A stretch of DNA of 64,000 nucleotides from Paracoccus onchidii. Lineage in GTDB: Bacteria; Pseudomonadota; Alphaproteobacteria; Rhodobacterales; Rhodobacteraceae. The position numbers and the translations under genes are program-made. Positions 17,365 to 26,142 of the stretch are shown in pieces. The stretch covers positions 1 to 64,000 of the forward strand of contig NZ_JAQBIE010000008.1 in the NCBI RefSeq assembly GCF_028294535.1. Reading direction: 5' to 3'. The stretch's first letter is position 1, and each line of letters begins with the position of its first letter. The notes below the pieces were generated by a model. That model did no database searches. It had not been told where the DNA came from and saw nothing but the letters and a program-made list of their open reading frames with translations.

Positions 17365-18291
17365 TTAGTGGCTGTAATCGACGGGCTCGACGCCCAGATC
17401 GGCGGCGATGGAAACATTCATGCGGGCACGTTCGTCCTCGGATTTGAAGCGAACGTAGTGAAGGCGCGGGAAACGCTCTTCCAGGATCGACATGGTATGG
17501 AAGGGGTTGGTGCGCGCCAGAATGATCAGCGGTTTGCCATCGTGCTTTTCCTTGACCGCATCGCGCATGGCCGTCAGGTCATGGCCGTCGATCTCGATGC
17601 AGGCAGCGCCAAAGTTCTGGAACTTGGTCTTGATGTCGCCGACTTCCATGACGCTGGACATCGCGCCATCGCATTGCTGGTCGTTGACATCCATGATGGC
17701 ATAAAGATTGTCGATGCCGTGATGGGTGGCGGCCTGCACGGCTTCCCAAGTCTGGCCTTCCTGCACCTCGCCATCGGACATGAACACCCAGGTTCTGCCC
17801 GCTTCTCCGCGACGCTTGCGACCATAGGCCAGACCCGCGCCGGTGGACAGGCCGATGCCCAGGGTGCCGTTATGCACTTCCATCCCGGGCGAATGCTCGG
17901 CGCCGATCATTTCAACGCTGGAACCGTCCTTGTTGAACATTTCAAGACCTTCGGGGGCCATCCGGTCGACCTCGATCAGGGTTGCATAGGCGACAAGCGC
18001 GTAATGCGCGGGGGCAATGAACAGCCGGTCGAATTCCGGGGTGGCGGGTCCGTTATAGCCTGCGCCCGTGTGGTAATCGGGGTTCGACGGCGACGGCACG
18101 CCTTCGAAGGGCTTGGGGATCATCGGCAGGGTCGGTGCGCCCAGTTTCAGTTCCTCGTTGTACAGCCACGCCAGTTGTTCGCCGGCCGAGCAGGCCTGGC
18201 TGAGATAACCGCCGTTGTTGCGCATCGAGTGTTCGAACACACGGCGCCGAATCCCCAGCGCCACTTCCTCGGTCGTTCTTTCATTGCGCAT
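17365..18291 (-). CDS. Transketolase, N-terminal (TPP-binding) subunit
   Basis: Thiamine-diphosphate-binding half of the split transketolase. In 308 residues the TPP/Mg motif reads SDGEVQEG followed about 20 residues later by DVNDQQ, and the glycine-rich HNGTLGIGLSTGAG stretch is present. The ATG at 18291 has AGGAGGAG at normal spacing. First gene of the minus-strand operon; its promoter region carries the TTTGACATTTGTAAAA box shared with the ABC transporter promoter at 25012, which suggests common control by the SorC-type regulator encoded at 23930. Confidence 0.92.
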   Translation of the reverse strand: MRNERTTEEVALGIRRRVFEHSMRNNGGYLSQACSAGEQLAWLYNEELKLGAPTLPMIPKPFEGVPSPSNPDYHTGAGYNGPATPEFDRLFIAPAHYALVAYATLIEVDRMAPEGLEMFNKDGSSVEMIGAEHSPGMEVHNGTLGIGLSTGAGLAYGRKRRGEAGRTWVFMSDGEVQEGQTWEAVQAATHHGIDNLYAIMDVNDQQCDGAMSSVMEVGDIKTKFQNFGAACIEIDGHDLTAMRDAVKEKHDGKPLIILARTNPFHTMSILEERFPRLHYVRFKSEDERARMNVSIAADLGVEPVDYSH

Positions 18292-18338
18292 CTCGCATCA
18301 CTCCTCCTGGGCATGACATTCTGGTTGTAATCTCATCT

Positions 18339-18370
18339 ATCATATGACAATGTATTTTACAAATGTCAAA
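18339..18370 (-). promoter_or_regulatory. Transketolase promoter with shared regulatory box
   Basis: Read on the minus strand, TTTGACATTTGTAAAA (18355-18370) includes a consensus -35 TTGACA (18364-18369), with a -10-like TATGAT at 18339-18344 after 19 bases. The box sits in an imperfect dyad TGACAATGT...ACAAATGTCA (18345-18368). The same box with one change is at 25012-25027 before the ABC operon. A binding site for the SorC-type regulator is inferred. Confidence 0.65.
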
Positions 18371-18387
18371 ACGAAAAGGCTGACGTG

Positions 18388-20700
18388 ATGACAGACCGCT
18401 ATACAGCTGCCCATTGGGGCGCCTATCGGGTGCGCGAGGTTGATGGGGACATCAGGCTTGATCCGCTTGCCGATGATCCCGCGCCTTCGCAGATCGGTCG
18501 TGGTTGGCTGTCGGCGGCGCGCGACCCGCGCGCCCGAATCCAGCGACCCGCCATTCGCAAGGGGTGGCTGGACGGTGATCGCGGGGCGGCGCGCAACGAT
18601 GATGTCTTTGTCGAGGTTTCCTGGGACGAGGCCCTTGATCTGGCCGCGAGGGAACTTGATCGCGTGCGTCAGCAGCATGGCAATGGTGCGATCTACGGCG
18701 GGTCCTATGGCTGGTCCAGCGCCGGGCGCTTTCACCACGCCCAGTCTCAGCTGCGTCGCTTCCTGAATCTGATTGGTGGATATGTTGCCGCACGGGATAC
18801 CTATTCCCATGCTGCGGGCGAGGTGATCCTGCCCCACATTACCGGCATGACCAACAAGGATATCGAAGAGGGTATGACCAGCTGGCCGCTGATCGCCCGC
18901 CATTGCACGCTGTTTCTGGCCTTTGGCGGCGTGTCGGGGCGGACCGCGCAGATTGCGGCGGGCGGCACCAGTCGGCACGAGGTAGATGACTGGATGGCGC
19001 AGGCCGCCGCGAATGGCATGAAAACCATAAGCGTGTCACCGCTGCGCAGCGATCTTGCCGATCTGCCGAATGCGCGTTGGCTGCCGGTGCGCGCCGGGTC
19101 GGATACGGCGCTGATCTTGGCGTTGGTGTATGAACTGGTTGCCGGGAATCGCCATGATCAGGCCTTTCTCGACCGATGCACAAGTGGCTGGGACCAGTTC
19201 CGCGCCTATGTCATGGGCGAAACCGATGGTCAGCCCAAATCGGCGCAATGGGCCGCGCCGCTCTGCGATCTTGCCGCCGAGGATATTCGGGCGCTGGCCG
19301 GAGAGCTGGCTGACAACAGGGTGATGGTGGCGGTCAATTGGGGGCTGCAACGCGCCCATCATGGTGAGCAGACGGTTTGGGCCGGGCTGGCGCTGGCGGC
19401 TGTGCTGGGTCAGATCGGGCAGCCGGGCACGGGCTTTGGCTTTGGCTATGGGTCCACGACCCCCCCCGGACGGGCCAAGAGATTCATCAGCTGGCCATCG
19501 GTGCCCCAGGGGCGCAATCCTGTTGATGATTTCATTCCGGTCGCGCGTATCGCCGATATGCTGCTGAACCCCGGAAAAAGCTATGCTTACAACGGTGAAA
19601 CGCGGCAATATCCCGATATCCGGTTGGTCTATTGGGCGGGGGGCAATCCGTTTCACCACCATCAGGATCTGTTGCGGCTTGAACAGGCATGGCAACGCCC
19701 GGAAACGGTCATTGTCCATGATCACAGCTGGACCGCGACGGCGCGACGCGCCGATATCGTGTTGCCGACGACCATGCCGCTGGAACGCGAAGACATCATG
19801 ATCAACCGGCGCGACCCGTCCCTGATCTACATGGCGCAGGTCTTGCCACCCATGGGTGAAGCCCGCAACGACCACGCAATCTTCAAGGGGTTGGCGCAGC
19901 GCTTTGCAGCCGAGCAGGAATTTACGGAAGGGCGCAGCGATGAAGGCTGGTTGCGCTGGCTGTGGGCGGGCTGTCAGGGCGTGGCCCAGACCGAAGGGTT
20001 CGCCCTGCCGGATTTCGAGAGGTTTCGCGAAACCGGTCGTTTCGAAATGTCGGATCAAGACACGACGCGGGTTTTGTTCGACCAATTTGTCTCGGATCCC
20101 GAAGCCAATCCCCTGGCCACCGAAAGCGGGCGGTTGACATTGTTCAATGACCGGATCGCCGGAATGCAGCTGCCGGATTGCCCCGGGCATCCTTGCTGGA
20201 TGGAACCGGCCGAGTGGACGCTGGCGGCTGCGCCGGATGAATTGCATCTTCTGTCGCAACAGCCGGCAACCCGCCTGCACAGCCAGTTGGACAACGGATC
20301 CGAGGCGGCGGCGTCCAAGTTGCAAGGTCGCGAGGTCGCACGGATGCATCCCGCCACCGCAGCACGGCTGAACTTGCGTGAAGGCGAGGTCGTGCATCTG
20401 CACAATGCACGTGGCGGCTGTCTGGCCGGTCTTGGTCTGGATGCGGATATGCGTCGCGATTGCATCGTTCTGCCGACAGGGGCCTGGGCCGACCTGCAGA
20501 ATACCGCGCAAGGGCGGATCTGCGTGCATGGCAACCCGAATATGCTGACCATCGATCTGGGGGCCTCGCAGCTCAGTCAGGGAAATATCAGCCACACGGC
20601 ATTGGTGCGCGTGTCGCCGTGGGACGCGGCTTTGCCGCCGCTGCGGGCCTTGGACGCCCCCGGCTTCGTCACGCGCCGCGAAAGTGAACAGGAGGTATAG
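18388..20700 (+). CDS. Cytoplasmic BisC/TorZ-like molybdopterin oxidoreductase
   Basis: DMSO-reductase-family enzyme of the biotin sulfoxide/TMAO reductase branch. The 770 residues show the family opening AHWGAYRVREVDG, the Ser-type Mo ligand region GGSYGWSSAGRFH (about residue 110) and C-terminal molybdopterin-binding segments (QPATRLHSQLD, LPTGAWAD). No Tat signal and no N-terminal Fe-S Cys cluster are present, as in cytosolic BisC. ATG 18388 has AAAAGG upstream; GTG one codon earlier is possible. The next gene starts immediately after the stop. In this locus it may reduce an S- or N-oxide, or oxidise a substrate; this is open. Confidence 0.86.
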   Translation: MTDRYTAAHWGAYRVREVDGDIRLDPLADDPAPSQIGRGWLSAARDPRARIQRPAIRKGWLDGDRGAARNDDVFVEVSWDEALDLAARELDRVRQQHGNGAIYGGSYGWSSAGRFHHAQSQLRRFLNLIGGYVAARDTYSHAAGEVILPHITGMTNKDIEEGMTSWPLIARHCTLFLAFGGVSGRTAQIAAGGTSRHEVDDWMAQAAANGMKTISVSPLRSDLADLPNARWLPVRAGSDTALILALVYELVAGNRHDQAFLDRCTSGWDQFRAYVMGETDGQPKSAQWAAPLCDLAAEDIRALAGELADNRVMVAVNWGLQRAHHGEQTVWAGLALAAVLGQIGQPGTGFGFGYGSTTPPGRAKRFISWPSVPQGRNPVDDFIPVARIADMLLNPGKSYAYNGETRQYPDIRLVYWAGGNPFHHHQDLLRLEQAWQRPETVIVHDHSWTATARRADIVLPTTMPLEREDIMINRRDPSLIYMAQVLPPMGEARNDHAIFKGLAQRFAAEQEFTEGRSDEGWLRWLWAGCQGVAQTEGFALPDFERFRETGRFEMSDQDTTRVLFDQFVSDPEANPLATESGRLTLFNDRIAGMQLPDCPGHPCWMEPAEWTLAAAPDELHLLSQQPATRLHSQLDNGSEAAASKLQGREVARMHPATAARLNLREGEVVHLHNARGGCLAGLGLDADMRRDCIVLPTGAWADLQNTAQGRICVHGNPNMLTIDLGASQLSQGNISHTALVRVSPWDAALPPLRALDAPGFVTRRESEQEV

Positions 20701-22188
20701 GTGCAAGATTACTGGCTGGGGATTGATGCGGGCACCACGGCGATCAAGGCGGCGGTCTATCGCAGTGACGGGACGCGGGTCGCACTGGGAGAGGTTCCCA
20801 GCGAGGTTCACCTGGGCGATCACGGTCGGGCCGAACAGGATATGGAGACCGTCTGGCTGGGCGTCTGCCAGGCTGTTTGCGCAGCCATTGCCGATATCGA
20901 TGCAAGCCGGATCGCCAGCGTCGGGATTGCCGCGCAGGGCGATGGGTTGTGGGCCTTGGGTCGTGACAAGACCCCCGTCGGGCGCGCGATCCTGTGGAAT
21001 GACACGCGCGCTGCCGAAAACGTAAAACAGCTTTATGACAGCAATCATGCGCGGGCCATCAGCCATGCCTGCAACACGGCGATCTGGCCGGGTACATCGG
21101 GCGCGATCTATCAATGGCTGCGTCAGGAAGAACCCGACCGGGCCGACGCGATTGATCGGGTATTCTATTGCGCGGATTGGGTCGGGTTCCGGTTGACCGG
21201 TGAACTCGCGACCGATTTTTCGAATGCGTCGATCCCGTTTCTCGATTTCGAATCCGGGGGTTATGATCTTGACGCGCTGCAGGTTCTGGGCTCGGCGCCG
21301 CTGGCGCGCATGCTGAATGCGCCGCGTCGTGCCGAAAGCCGTCTCGGCGCTGTCTCTGCCGATGCCAGCGCCGAGACGGGCCTGCCCGAAGGGTTGCCCG
21401 TATCGGTTGGCACAATGGATCTGTCGGCGATGATCGTTGGCATGGGCATGGAAAGGCCCGGCGAAACGATGATGATTCTAGGAACGACGGCCGTGGTCAC
21501 CATTCTGACCGAAAAGGTGGAAAAGACCGACCACCCGGTCGGCGCGACGGCCCATCACGCCAATGGCCGGCTGTTGACCCGCATCCTCGCGCCCACCACA
21601 GGGGCAGCGGCTTTTGACTGGTTCTGCGGATTGCACCCCAAGACCTTGGGGGGTGGCTCGGCTGCCGAAATCGCGGCCCGGCTGAATGCGCTGGTTGAAA
21701 AGGTGCCGCCGGGTGCGAATGGCGTGACCTTCCTGCCTTACCTGAACGGCGAACGGGCCCCCTTTGTTGCGCCCAGGGCGCGGGGCTCGTTCTTTGGTCT
21801 GTCGTCATCCAGCACCAAGGCCGATATGGGCCGCGCTGTCATGGAAGGGGCCGCCTTCAGTCTGCGCCATTGCTTCGAAATGGAAAATGGCCGTCCGGAT
21901 CAGGCGGTTCGCCTGACCGGCGGCGGCGCCCGCAACCGGATGTGGTGCCAGATCATCGCCGATGTCATGCAGGTGCCGGTGCTTGTCAGCGAGGCCTCGG
22001 ATCATGGTCTGTGGGGGGCGGCCTGCCTTGGGGCAGCTGCGGCCGGCAAGGGCGATGCCTGCACATTGGCACAGCGCGCCGAAGAGGTGTTGCGCCACGA
22101 TCCCGACCCACAAACCGCGTCAGCCTATGACGCCGCATTCGCAAGATATGTCGCATTGTCCGACGCCTGTCAGGCGCTTTGGAAATAA
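20701..22188 (+). CDS. FGGY-family carbohydrate kinase
   Basis: Sugar kinase phosphorylating a polyol or ketose with ATP. The 495 residues carry the N-terminal phosphate loop LGIDAGTTAIKAAVY and the C-terminal ATP-site motif RLTGGGARNRMWCQIIAD; HGRAEQD and LWNDTRA match the xylulokinase/L-xylulokinase/erythritol-kinase part of the family. The GTG start abuts the preceding TAG and has GGAGGT at good spacing. It is followed by a dehydrogenase and an aldolase gene, so it probably makes the phosphorylated intermediate that the aldolase or transketolase cleaves. Precise substrate is unknown. Confidence 0.9.
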   Translation: MQDYWLGIDAGTTAIKAAVYRSDGTRVALGEVPSEVHLGDHGRAEQDMETVWLGVCQAVCAAIADIDASRIASVGIAAQGDGLWALGRDKTPVGRAILWNDTRAAENVKQLYDSNHARAISHACNTAIWPGTSGAIYQWLRQEEPDRADAIDRVFYCADWVGFRLTGELATDFSNASIPFLDFESGGYDLDALQVLGSAPLARMLNAPRRAESRLGAVSADASAETGLPEGLPVSVGTMDLSAMIVGMGMERPGETMMILGTTAVVTILTEKVEKTDHPVGATAHHANGRLLTRILAPTTGAAAFDWFCGLHPKTLGGGSAAEIAARLNALVEKVPPGANGVTFLPYLNGERAPFVAPRARGSFFGLSSSSTKADMGRAVMEGAAFSLRHCFEMENGRPDQAVRLTGGGARNRMWCQIIADVMQVPVLVSEASDHGLWGAACLGAAAAGKGDACTLAQRAEEVLRHDPDPQTASAYDAAFARYVALSDACQALWK

Positions 22189-22208
22189 CAGGAAAAGAGG
22201 TTCAGAAC

Positions 22209-23270
22209 ATGACCGAAATGATGAAAGCCGCCGTCTATCACGCGCTGGAGGATATTCGCATCGAGGAACGGCCCGTGCCCGAGATCGGCGCCGATGAGAT
22301 CCTGTTGAAAACCCTTGCCTGCGGCCTGTGCGGTGGCGAGACGATGGCTTGGTACAAGAAATCCGAACCCAAGGTGTTGGGCCATGAGCCGATCGGTGAA
22401 GTGGTCAGGGTCGGCGCGGATGTGACCGACTACAAAGTCGGTGACCGCCTGTTCATCAACCACCATGTCGGGCGCGTAGACAGCCACCTGTCGCGCCGTG
22501 GGCATTTCACACGCGATCCGTTCTATGCGTCGATGAAGCTCGATCCGGGCGGGGTCTGCGAATATTATCGTGTGACGGCGCAGCATCTTCGCATGGATGC
22601 CCACAAGCTGCCCGACAGCATCTCGACCGAGGCCGCCGTGACGATCGAGCCGTGGTCCTGCGTCATGTCGGGGCTGAAGGTCTGCAACATTCAGCCCGGC
22701 GATACCGTGGCCGTGGTTGGCGCGGGCTTCATGGGGCAGGGCTTTGTGCATCTTGCACCGCTGTTCGGCGCGGGCAAGGTTGTCGCACTGGATTTCTCGG
22801 ACTGGCGTTTGGACAAGGCCCGCGAGTTTGGGGCCACGCATACGATCAACCCCAAGAACGAAGATCCGGTCGAAGCGATGCGCCGCGCGAACAACGGTCG
22901 CCTGGCCGATACGGTCATCGTTATCGCGCCATCGCCTCAGGCCTGGGCGCAGGCCGAAGAGCTGGTCGAGGTTGGCGGAACGCTGCATCTGGGCGCACCG
23001 CTGGCACCGGGCACCGACTGGGTGCGGGATGGCGGTCGCGCCTATTTTGACCAGATCACCGTGACTTCGCGCTATTCGTCGGATCACACCGACACATACA
23101 GCTATATCCGTTTGTTGGAGGCAGGACGCATCAAGGCTGCCGAGGCCATTTCCCACCGTTTTGACATCGATGACAGCGCCGAAGCCTTCGAGATGCTGCG
23201 CAAGGCGGAAAAGTCGTTGAAAATCGTCGTTTACCCCCACGGCATCCCCGAGGAGAAGAAGAATGCTTGA
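22209..23270 (+). CDS. Zinc-binding dehydrogenase (MDR family, polyol/sorbitol type)
   Basis: NAD(P)-dependent alcohol dehydrogenase of the medium-chain family. In 353 residues it keeps the catalytic-zinc region (ACGLCGGE near residue 36, GHEPIGEV near 62) and the Rossmann loop VVGAGFMGQGFV. The usual four-cysteine structural zinc lobe is missing: the corresponding segment VGRVDSHLSRRGHF has no Cys. Start at ATG 22209; its 3' end overlaps the aldolase start by 8 bases, so translation is coupled. It probably oxidises or reduces a hydroxyl of the substrate handled by the neighbouring kinase. Confidence 0.88.
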   Translation: MTEMMKAAVYHALEDIRIEERPVPEIGADEILLKTLACGLCGGETMAWYKKSEPKVLGHEPIGEVVRVGADVTDYKVGDRLFINHHVGRVDSHLSRRGHFTRDPFYASMKLDPGGVCEYYRVTAQHLRMDAHKLPDSISTEAAVTIEPWSCVMSGLKVCNIQPGDTVAVVGAGFMGQGFVHLAPLFGAGKVVALDFSDWRLDKAREFGATHTINPKNEDPVEAMRRANNGRLADTVIVIAPSPQAWAQAEELVEVGGTLHLGAPLAPGTDWVRDGGRAYFDQITVTSRYSSDHTDTYSYIRLLEAGRIKAAEAISHRFDIDDSAEAFEMLRKAEKSLKIVVYPHGIPEEKKNA

Positions 23271-23928
23271 AGCACTGAAGCAGGAAGTTTGCGAACAGAA
23301 CCATCAACTGCCCCTGAACGGGCTGGTTGTCGGTTCCGGCGGCAATGTCTCGGGGCGGGATCGTGAAACGGGGCTGGTGGTCATCAAGCCGTCCGGGGTC
23401 AAGTTCAAGAACCTGACGCCGGAAACCATGGTCGTCGTGGATATGGACGGAAATGTCATCGAGGGCGAAATGAAGCCCTCGGTCGATACCGGGCTGCATC
23501 TGTATATCTATAAGGCGCGCCCCGATATTTTCGGCATCACACATACCCATTCGCCATACGCGACCAGTTTTGCTGCGCGCGGCGAACGGATCCCGGCGGT
23601 GTTGACGCCGATCACCCATATGCTGGGCCGTGACGTTCCCTGTTCGCGCTATGCAACACCGGGCGAGGTCGATACGGGACAGGCCGTTGTCGAGGCCGCA
23701 GATGGCGGATATGCTGCGTTGGTCAAGGCGCATGGTGTGTTCACCATGGGGCGTTCCGCGACCGAGGCGACCTCGTTTGCGATGTATCTGGAGGAGGCAG
23801 CGATGACGACGCATCTGGCGATGACGCGCGGTCCGGTCGAAGAATTGCCCCAGCAGGAAATCGACCGCTGCTATAACTGGTTCCAGCAGAACTATGGGCA
23901 GTCGGGCAAGAAAAAGGTCAGTGCCTGA
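23263..23928 (+). CDS. Class II aldolase/adducin family protein
   Basis: Zinc-dependent aldolase or epimerase of the FucA/AraD family acting on sugar phosphates. The 221-residue protein has the phosphate-binding loop SGGNVSGRD, the metal ligands HTHSP (about residue 93) and a third His in KAHGVF; the acidic catalytic residue is in the MKPSVDT area. It follows the dehydrogenase with an 8-base overlap and precedes the regulator by one base. FucA-type retro-aldol cleavage giving DHAP plus an aldehyde is the likely reaction, but decarboxylating relatives exist. Confidence 0.88.
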   Translation: MLEALKQEVCEQNHQLPLNGLVVGSGGNVSGRDRETGLVVIKPSGVKFKNLTPETMVVVDMDGNVIEGEMKPSVDTGLHLYIYKARPDIFGITHTHSPYATSFAARGERIPAVLTPITHMLGRDVPCSRYATPGEVDTGQAVVEAADGGYAALVKAHGVFTMGRSATEATSFAMYLEEAAMTTHLAMTRGPVEELPQQEIDRCYNWFQQNYGQSGKKKVSA

Positions 23929-23929
23929 C

Positions 23930-24913
23930 ATGGCCCGGGATGAGGCGCCGTCAAACCCGTTCAACGACAAGGATGCCTTGTTGGCGAATGTCGCGTTGCT
24001 TTACTATGGCGAAGGCTTGACCCAGAGCGAGATTGCCAAGCGTCTGTCGGTGTCTCGTCCCACGATCGTCAACATGTTGCGCGAATGCCGTGATCGCGGC
24101 ATCGTTGAAATCCGCGTCGATGGCGAGGTGCTGGCTGCCTCGGCGTTGTCGCGGCAGCTTGTCGCGCGTTACGGGCTGGAAGATGCTTATGTGTCGCGCT
24201 GCCGGATCGGTGGCGACAAGCCCCCGGCGCGCGGCGAAAGCCTTGCCCAGCTGGCGCGAGTTGCGGCGATGGCCGTGCTGGATGTCGTGCGGCCCGGCGA
24301 TACGGTCGGGGTTGCCTGGGGTGAAACGATCAAGTCGGTCGCCGATGCCATGCCACGACAGCCGGTCGAGGATGTGACCGTGTGCCAGATGATCGGTTCG
24401 ATGGTGTCCGATCGCGTCGCCGCATCCGAGGATTGTGCGATTCGGATCGCGAATTGTCTGAATGCCAGCTGTTACACCCTGCATGCCCCCGCAGTTCTGT
24501 CTTCGCGCGATCTGGCGGCCAGCCTGCGCAGTGAACCGACGATTGCAAAACAGCTCGAGCGTTTGCAACGGCTGGATGTCGCCATCTACTCTATTGGCAA
24601 CACCGACCCCGACACGCATCTGATTGCTGCCGGGATCGCCACCAAGGATCAGGTCGCCGATGCTGTCGACGCGGGGGCCGCCGGGATCTTGTGTTGTCGC
24701 TATATCGATCTGAATGGCAACCCTGTCGACCTGCCCCCCAACGAACGCGTGGTTGCGGTCGAAGTTGACCATTTGCGCGCGGCCAAACGCAAGCTTGTCG
24801 TGATTGCGGGGCAGGACCGGTTGCGCGCCGCGCAGGCTATCCTGAACGGCAAACTGGCCACGCATCTCTGCGTTGACGAAGCCCTTGCGGTTGCGTTGCT
24901 GCAAGCCGACTGA
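23930..24913 (+). CDS. SorC/DeoR-type sugar-binding transcriptional regulator
   Basis: Regulator of the SorC family, which uses a phosphosugar as effector. An N-terminal helix-turn-helix spans about residues 28-55 (GLTQSEIAKRLSVSRPTIV); the remaining 270 residues form the sugar-isomerase-like effector domain, with family patches such as PGDTVGVAWGETI and CCRYIDLNGNPVD. Start ATG 23930, 327 residues. It closes the plus-strand catabolic operon. The likely operators are the twin boxes at 18355-18370 and 25012-25027, flanking the operon on both sides; this link is inference. Confidence 0.88.
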   Translation: MARDEAPSNPFNDKDALLANVALLYYGEGLTQSEIAKRLSVSRPTIVNMLRECRDRGIVEIRVDGEVLAASALSRQLVARYGLEDAYVSRCRIGGDKPPARGESLAQLARVAAMAVLDVVRPGDTVGVAWGETIKSVADAMPRQPVEDVTVCQMIGSMVSDRVAASEDCAIRIANCLNASCYTLHAPAVLSSRDLAASLRSEPTIAKQLERLQRLDVAIYSIGNTDPDTHLIAAGIATKDQVADAVDAGAAGILCCRYIDLNGNPVDLPPNERVVAVEVDHLRAAKRKLVVIAGQDRLRAAQAILNGKLATHLCVDEALAVALLQAD

Positions 24914-25011
24914 ATCCCGTCATCCGGAAATCTCTGTGGTGCATCGTGATCGGCGCTGCGCGGATGATGTCTGTGCTGCCTATGTGCAAGCTTTATATAA
25001 ATGACAAAATA

Positions 25012-25042
25012 TTTGACATCTGTAAAAACGACGCGGTATCAT
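25012..25042 (+). promoter_or_regulatory. ABC operon promoter with shared regulatory box
   Basis: TTTGACATCTGTAAAA (25012-25027) contains -35 TTGACA (25013-25018); after 18 bases comes -10 TATCAT (25037-25042). The 16-base box differs by one base from the inverted copy at 18355-18370. A second TGACA lies at 25002-25006. The box overlapping the -35 suggests repression by the SorC-type protein. Confidence 0.7.
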
Positions 25043-25102
25043 TCCTGAATGATGGCGCAGGACGCCAAGGTGGCCCCACGGGGCTGAGGAGAGGAGGAAG
25101 AC

Positions 25103-26137
25103 ATGTCGACCGATAAACAAAACCGGCTGACGCGCCGAGGGGTATTGAAAGGCGCGGCCGCCTCTGGCGTAGCGCTTGCCGCCCCGAATTTCTTCATTGG
25201 CAAAGCCCATGCCGCAAATGAAACGCTGCGGGTCGGGATCATACCTGCCTATTCCTTCGGGATCTATTGGCTGGTGCAGGATCAGGGCTTCGCGCCCGGC
25301 GTCGACATGGAATTCAGCGTGTTTCCATCGGGTCCGCCCGCGATCGAGGCCATGGTCGGTGGGTCCGTCGATGCGATCACGGTGGGTGCGGTGCCGCCGC
25401 TGGCGGCGATGGCCCGCAAGGTTGCCGATCTGCGCGCGATTTCGGTCTGCGGGGACGCCTCGGGGCTTTATACGATCGTTGGACGCGAAGGTCTTGGCAG
25501 CCTGACCGATCTGGAAGGCAAGCGGATTGCCGTGACGTCGGGGTCGAACTTTGATTTCTTCCTGGACACGGTGCTGAATGCCGAAGGTCTGGCGGACATG
25601 CCGCTGACCCGCATCAACATGGAGCCGATCGACGCGCAGGCCGCGATGATCGCGGGGGCCGTGGATGCCACGGTGCCGCTGGCCACCTCGCGCAAGCTGA
25701 TCTTTGACAAGATGCCGGGCGCGGTGATGCTGGCCGAAGGCGCAAAGATGCCGATCGAAAGCCGCCCTAGCATCATGGATATCTTCATGACCACGCAACA
25801 GACCCTGGATGCCAAACAGGATGCGCTGCGTCAGGTCGTCGAGGCCTTCCACAGCAAGGGCGTCGCAATGGTGCGCGAAGACAACGCGGAAGTTGTTGCC
25901 CGCATGGTTGCATGGCAGCAGAAGATCGGGCGCGCGGGCGTCACGGCCGAAGAGGTCGAGCCCCTGCTGAACGGCTATTTCTATTTCGACATTCCCGAAA
26001 TCAAGGATGTCTTCGCCAAGGACCAGCTCAAGCAATCGTTGCTGATCCAATCGGAATTCCTGGCCGAGAATGACAAGATTTCTGCGGTGCCCGATCTGGA
26101 TACGATGGTCACCAACCAAATCATCGAGCAGCTCTGA
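25103..26137 (+). CDS. ABC transporter substrate-binding protein, NrtA/SsuA/TauA family
   Basis: Periplasmic binding protein of the nitrate/sulfonate/taurine-type family. The 344 residues start with a Tat-like signal (TRRGVLKGAAASGVALAAP, cleavage near AHA-ANETLR). The mature part has the family layout: LRVGIIPAYSFG, GLGSLTDLEGKRIAV and PIDAQAAMIAG. The ribosome site AGGAGAGGAGGAAG precedes the ATG. Together with the next two genes it makes a complete importer. The family carries sulfonates, sulfate esters, taurine, nitrate or pyrimidines; the sulfatase in this locus makes a sulfated or sulfonated substrate attractive (inference). Confidence 0.9.
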   Translation: MSTDKQNRLTRRGVLKGAAASGVALAAPNFFIGKAHAANETLRVGIIPAYSFGIYWLVQDQGFAPGVDMEFSVFPSGPPAIEAMVGGSVDAITVGAVPPLAAMARKVADLRAISVCGDASGLYTIVGREGLGSLTDLEGKRIAVTSGSNFDFFLDTVLNAEGLADMPLTRINMEPIDAQAAMIAGAVDATVPLATSRKLIFDKMPGAVMLAEGAKMPIESRPSIMDIFMTTQQTLDAKQDALRQVVEAFHSKGVAMVREDNAEVVARMVAWQQKIGRAGVTAEEVEPLLNGYFYFDIPEIKDVFAKDQLKQSLLIQSEFLAENDKISAVPDLDTMVTNQIIEQL

Positions 26138-26142
26138 TCGCG

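Noticed and set aside
16327..18330. 667-codon plus-strand frame over the transketolase genes
   Set aside because: Antisense shadow; both transketolase subunits are clearly coded on the minus strand.
19036..21114. 692-codon minus-strand frame over the BisC-like and kinase genes
   Set aside because: Antisense shadow spanning two genes; no ribosome site or domain.
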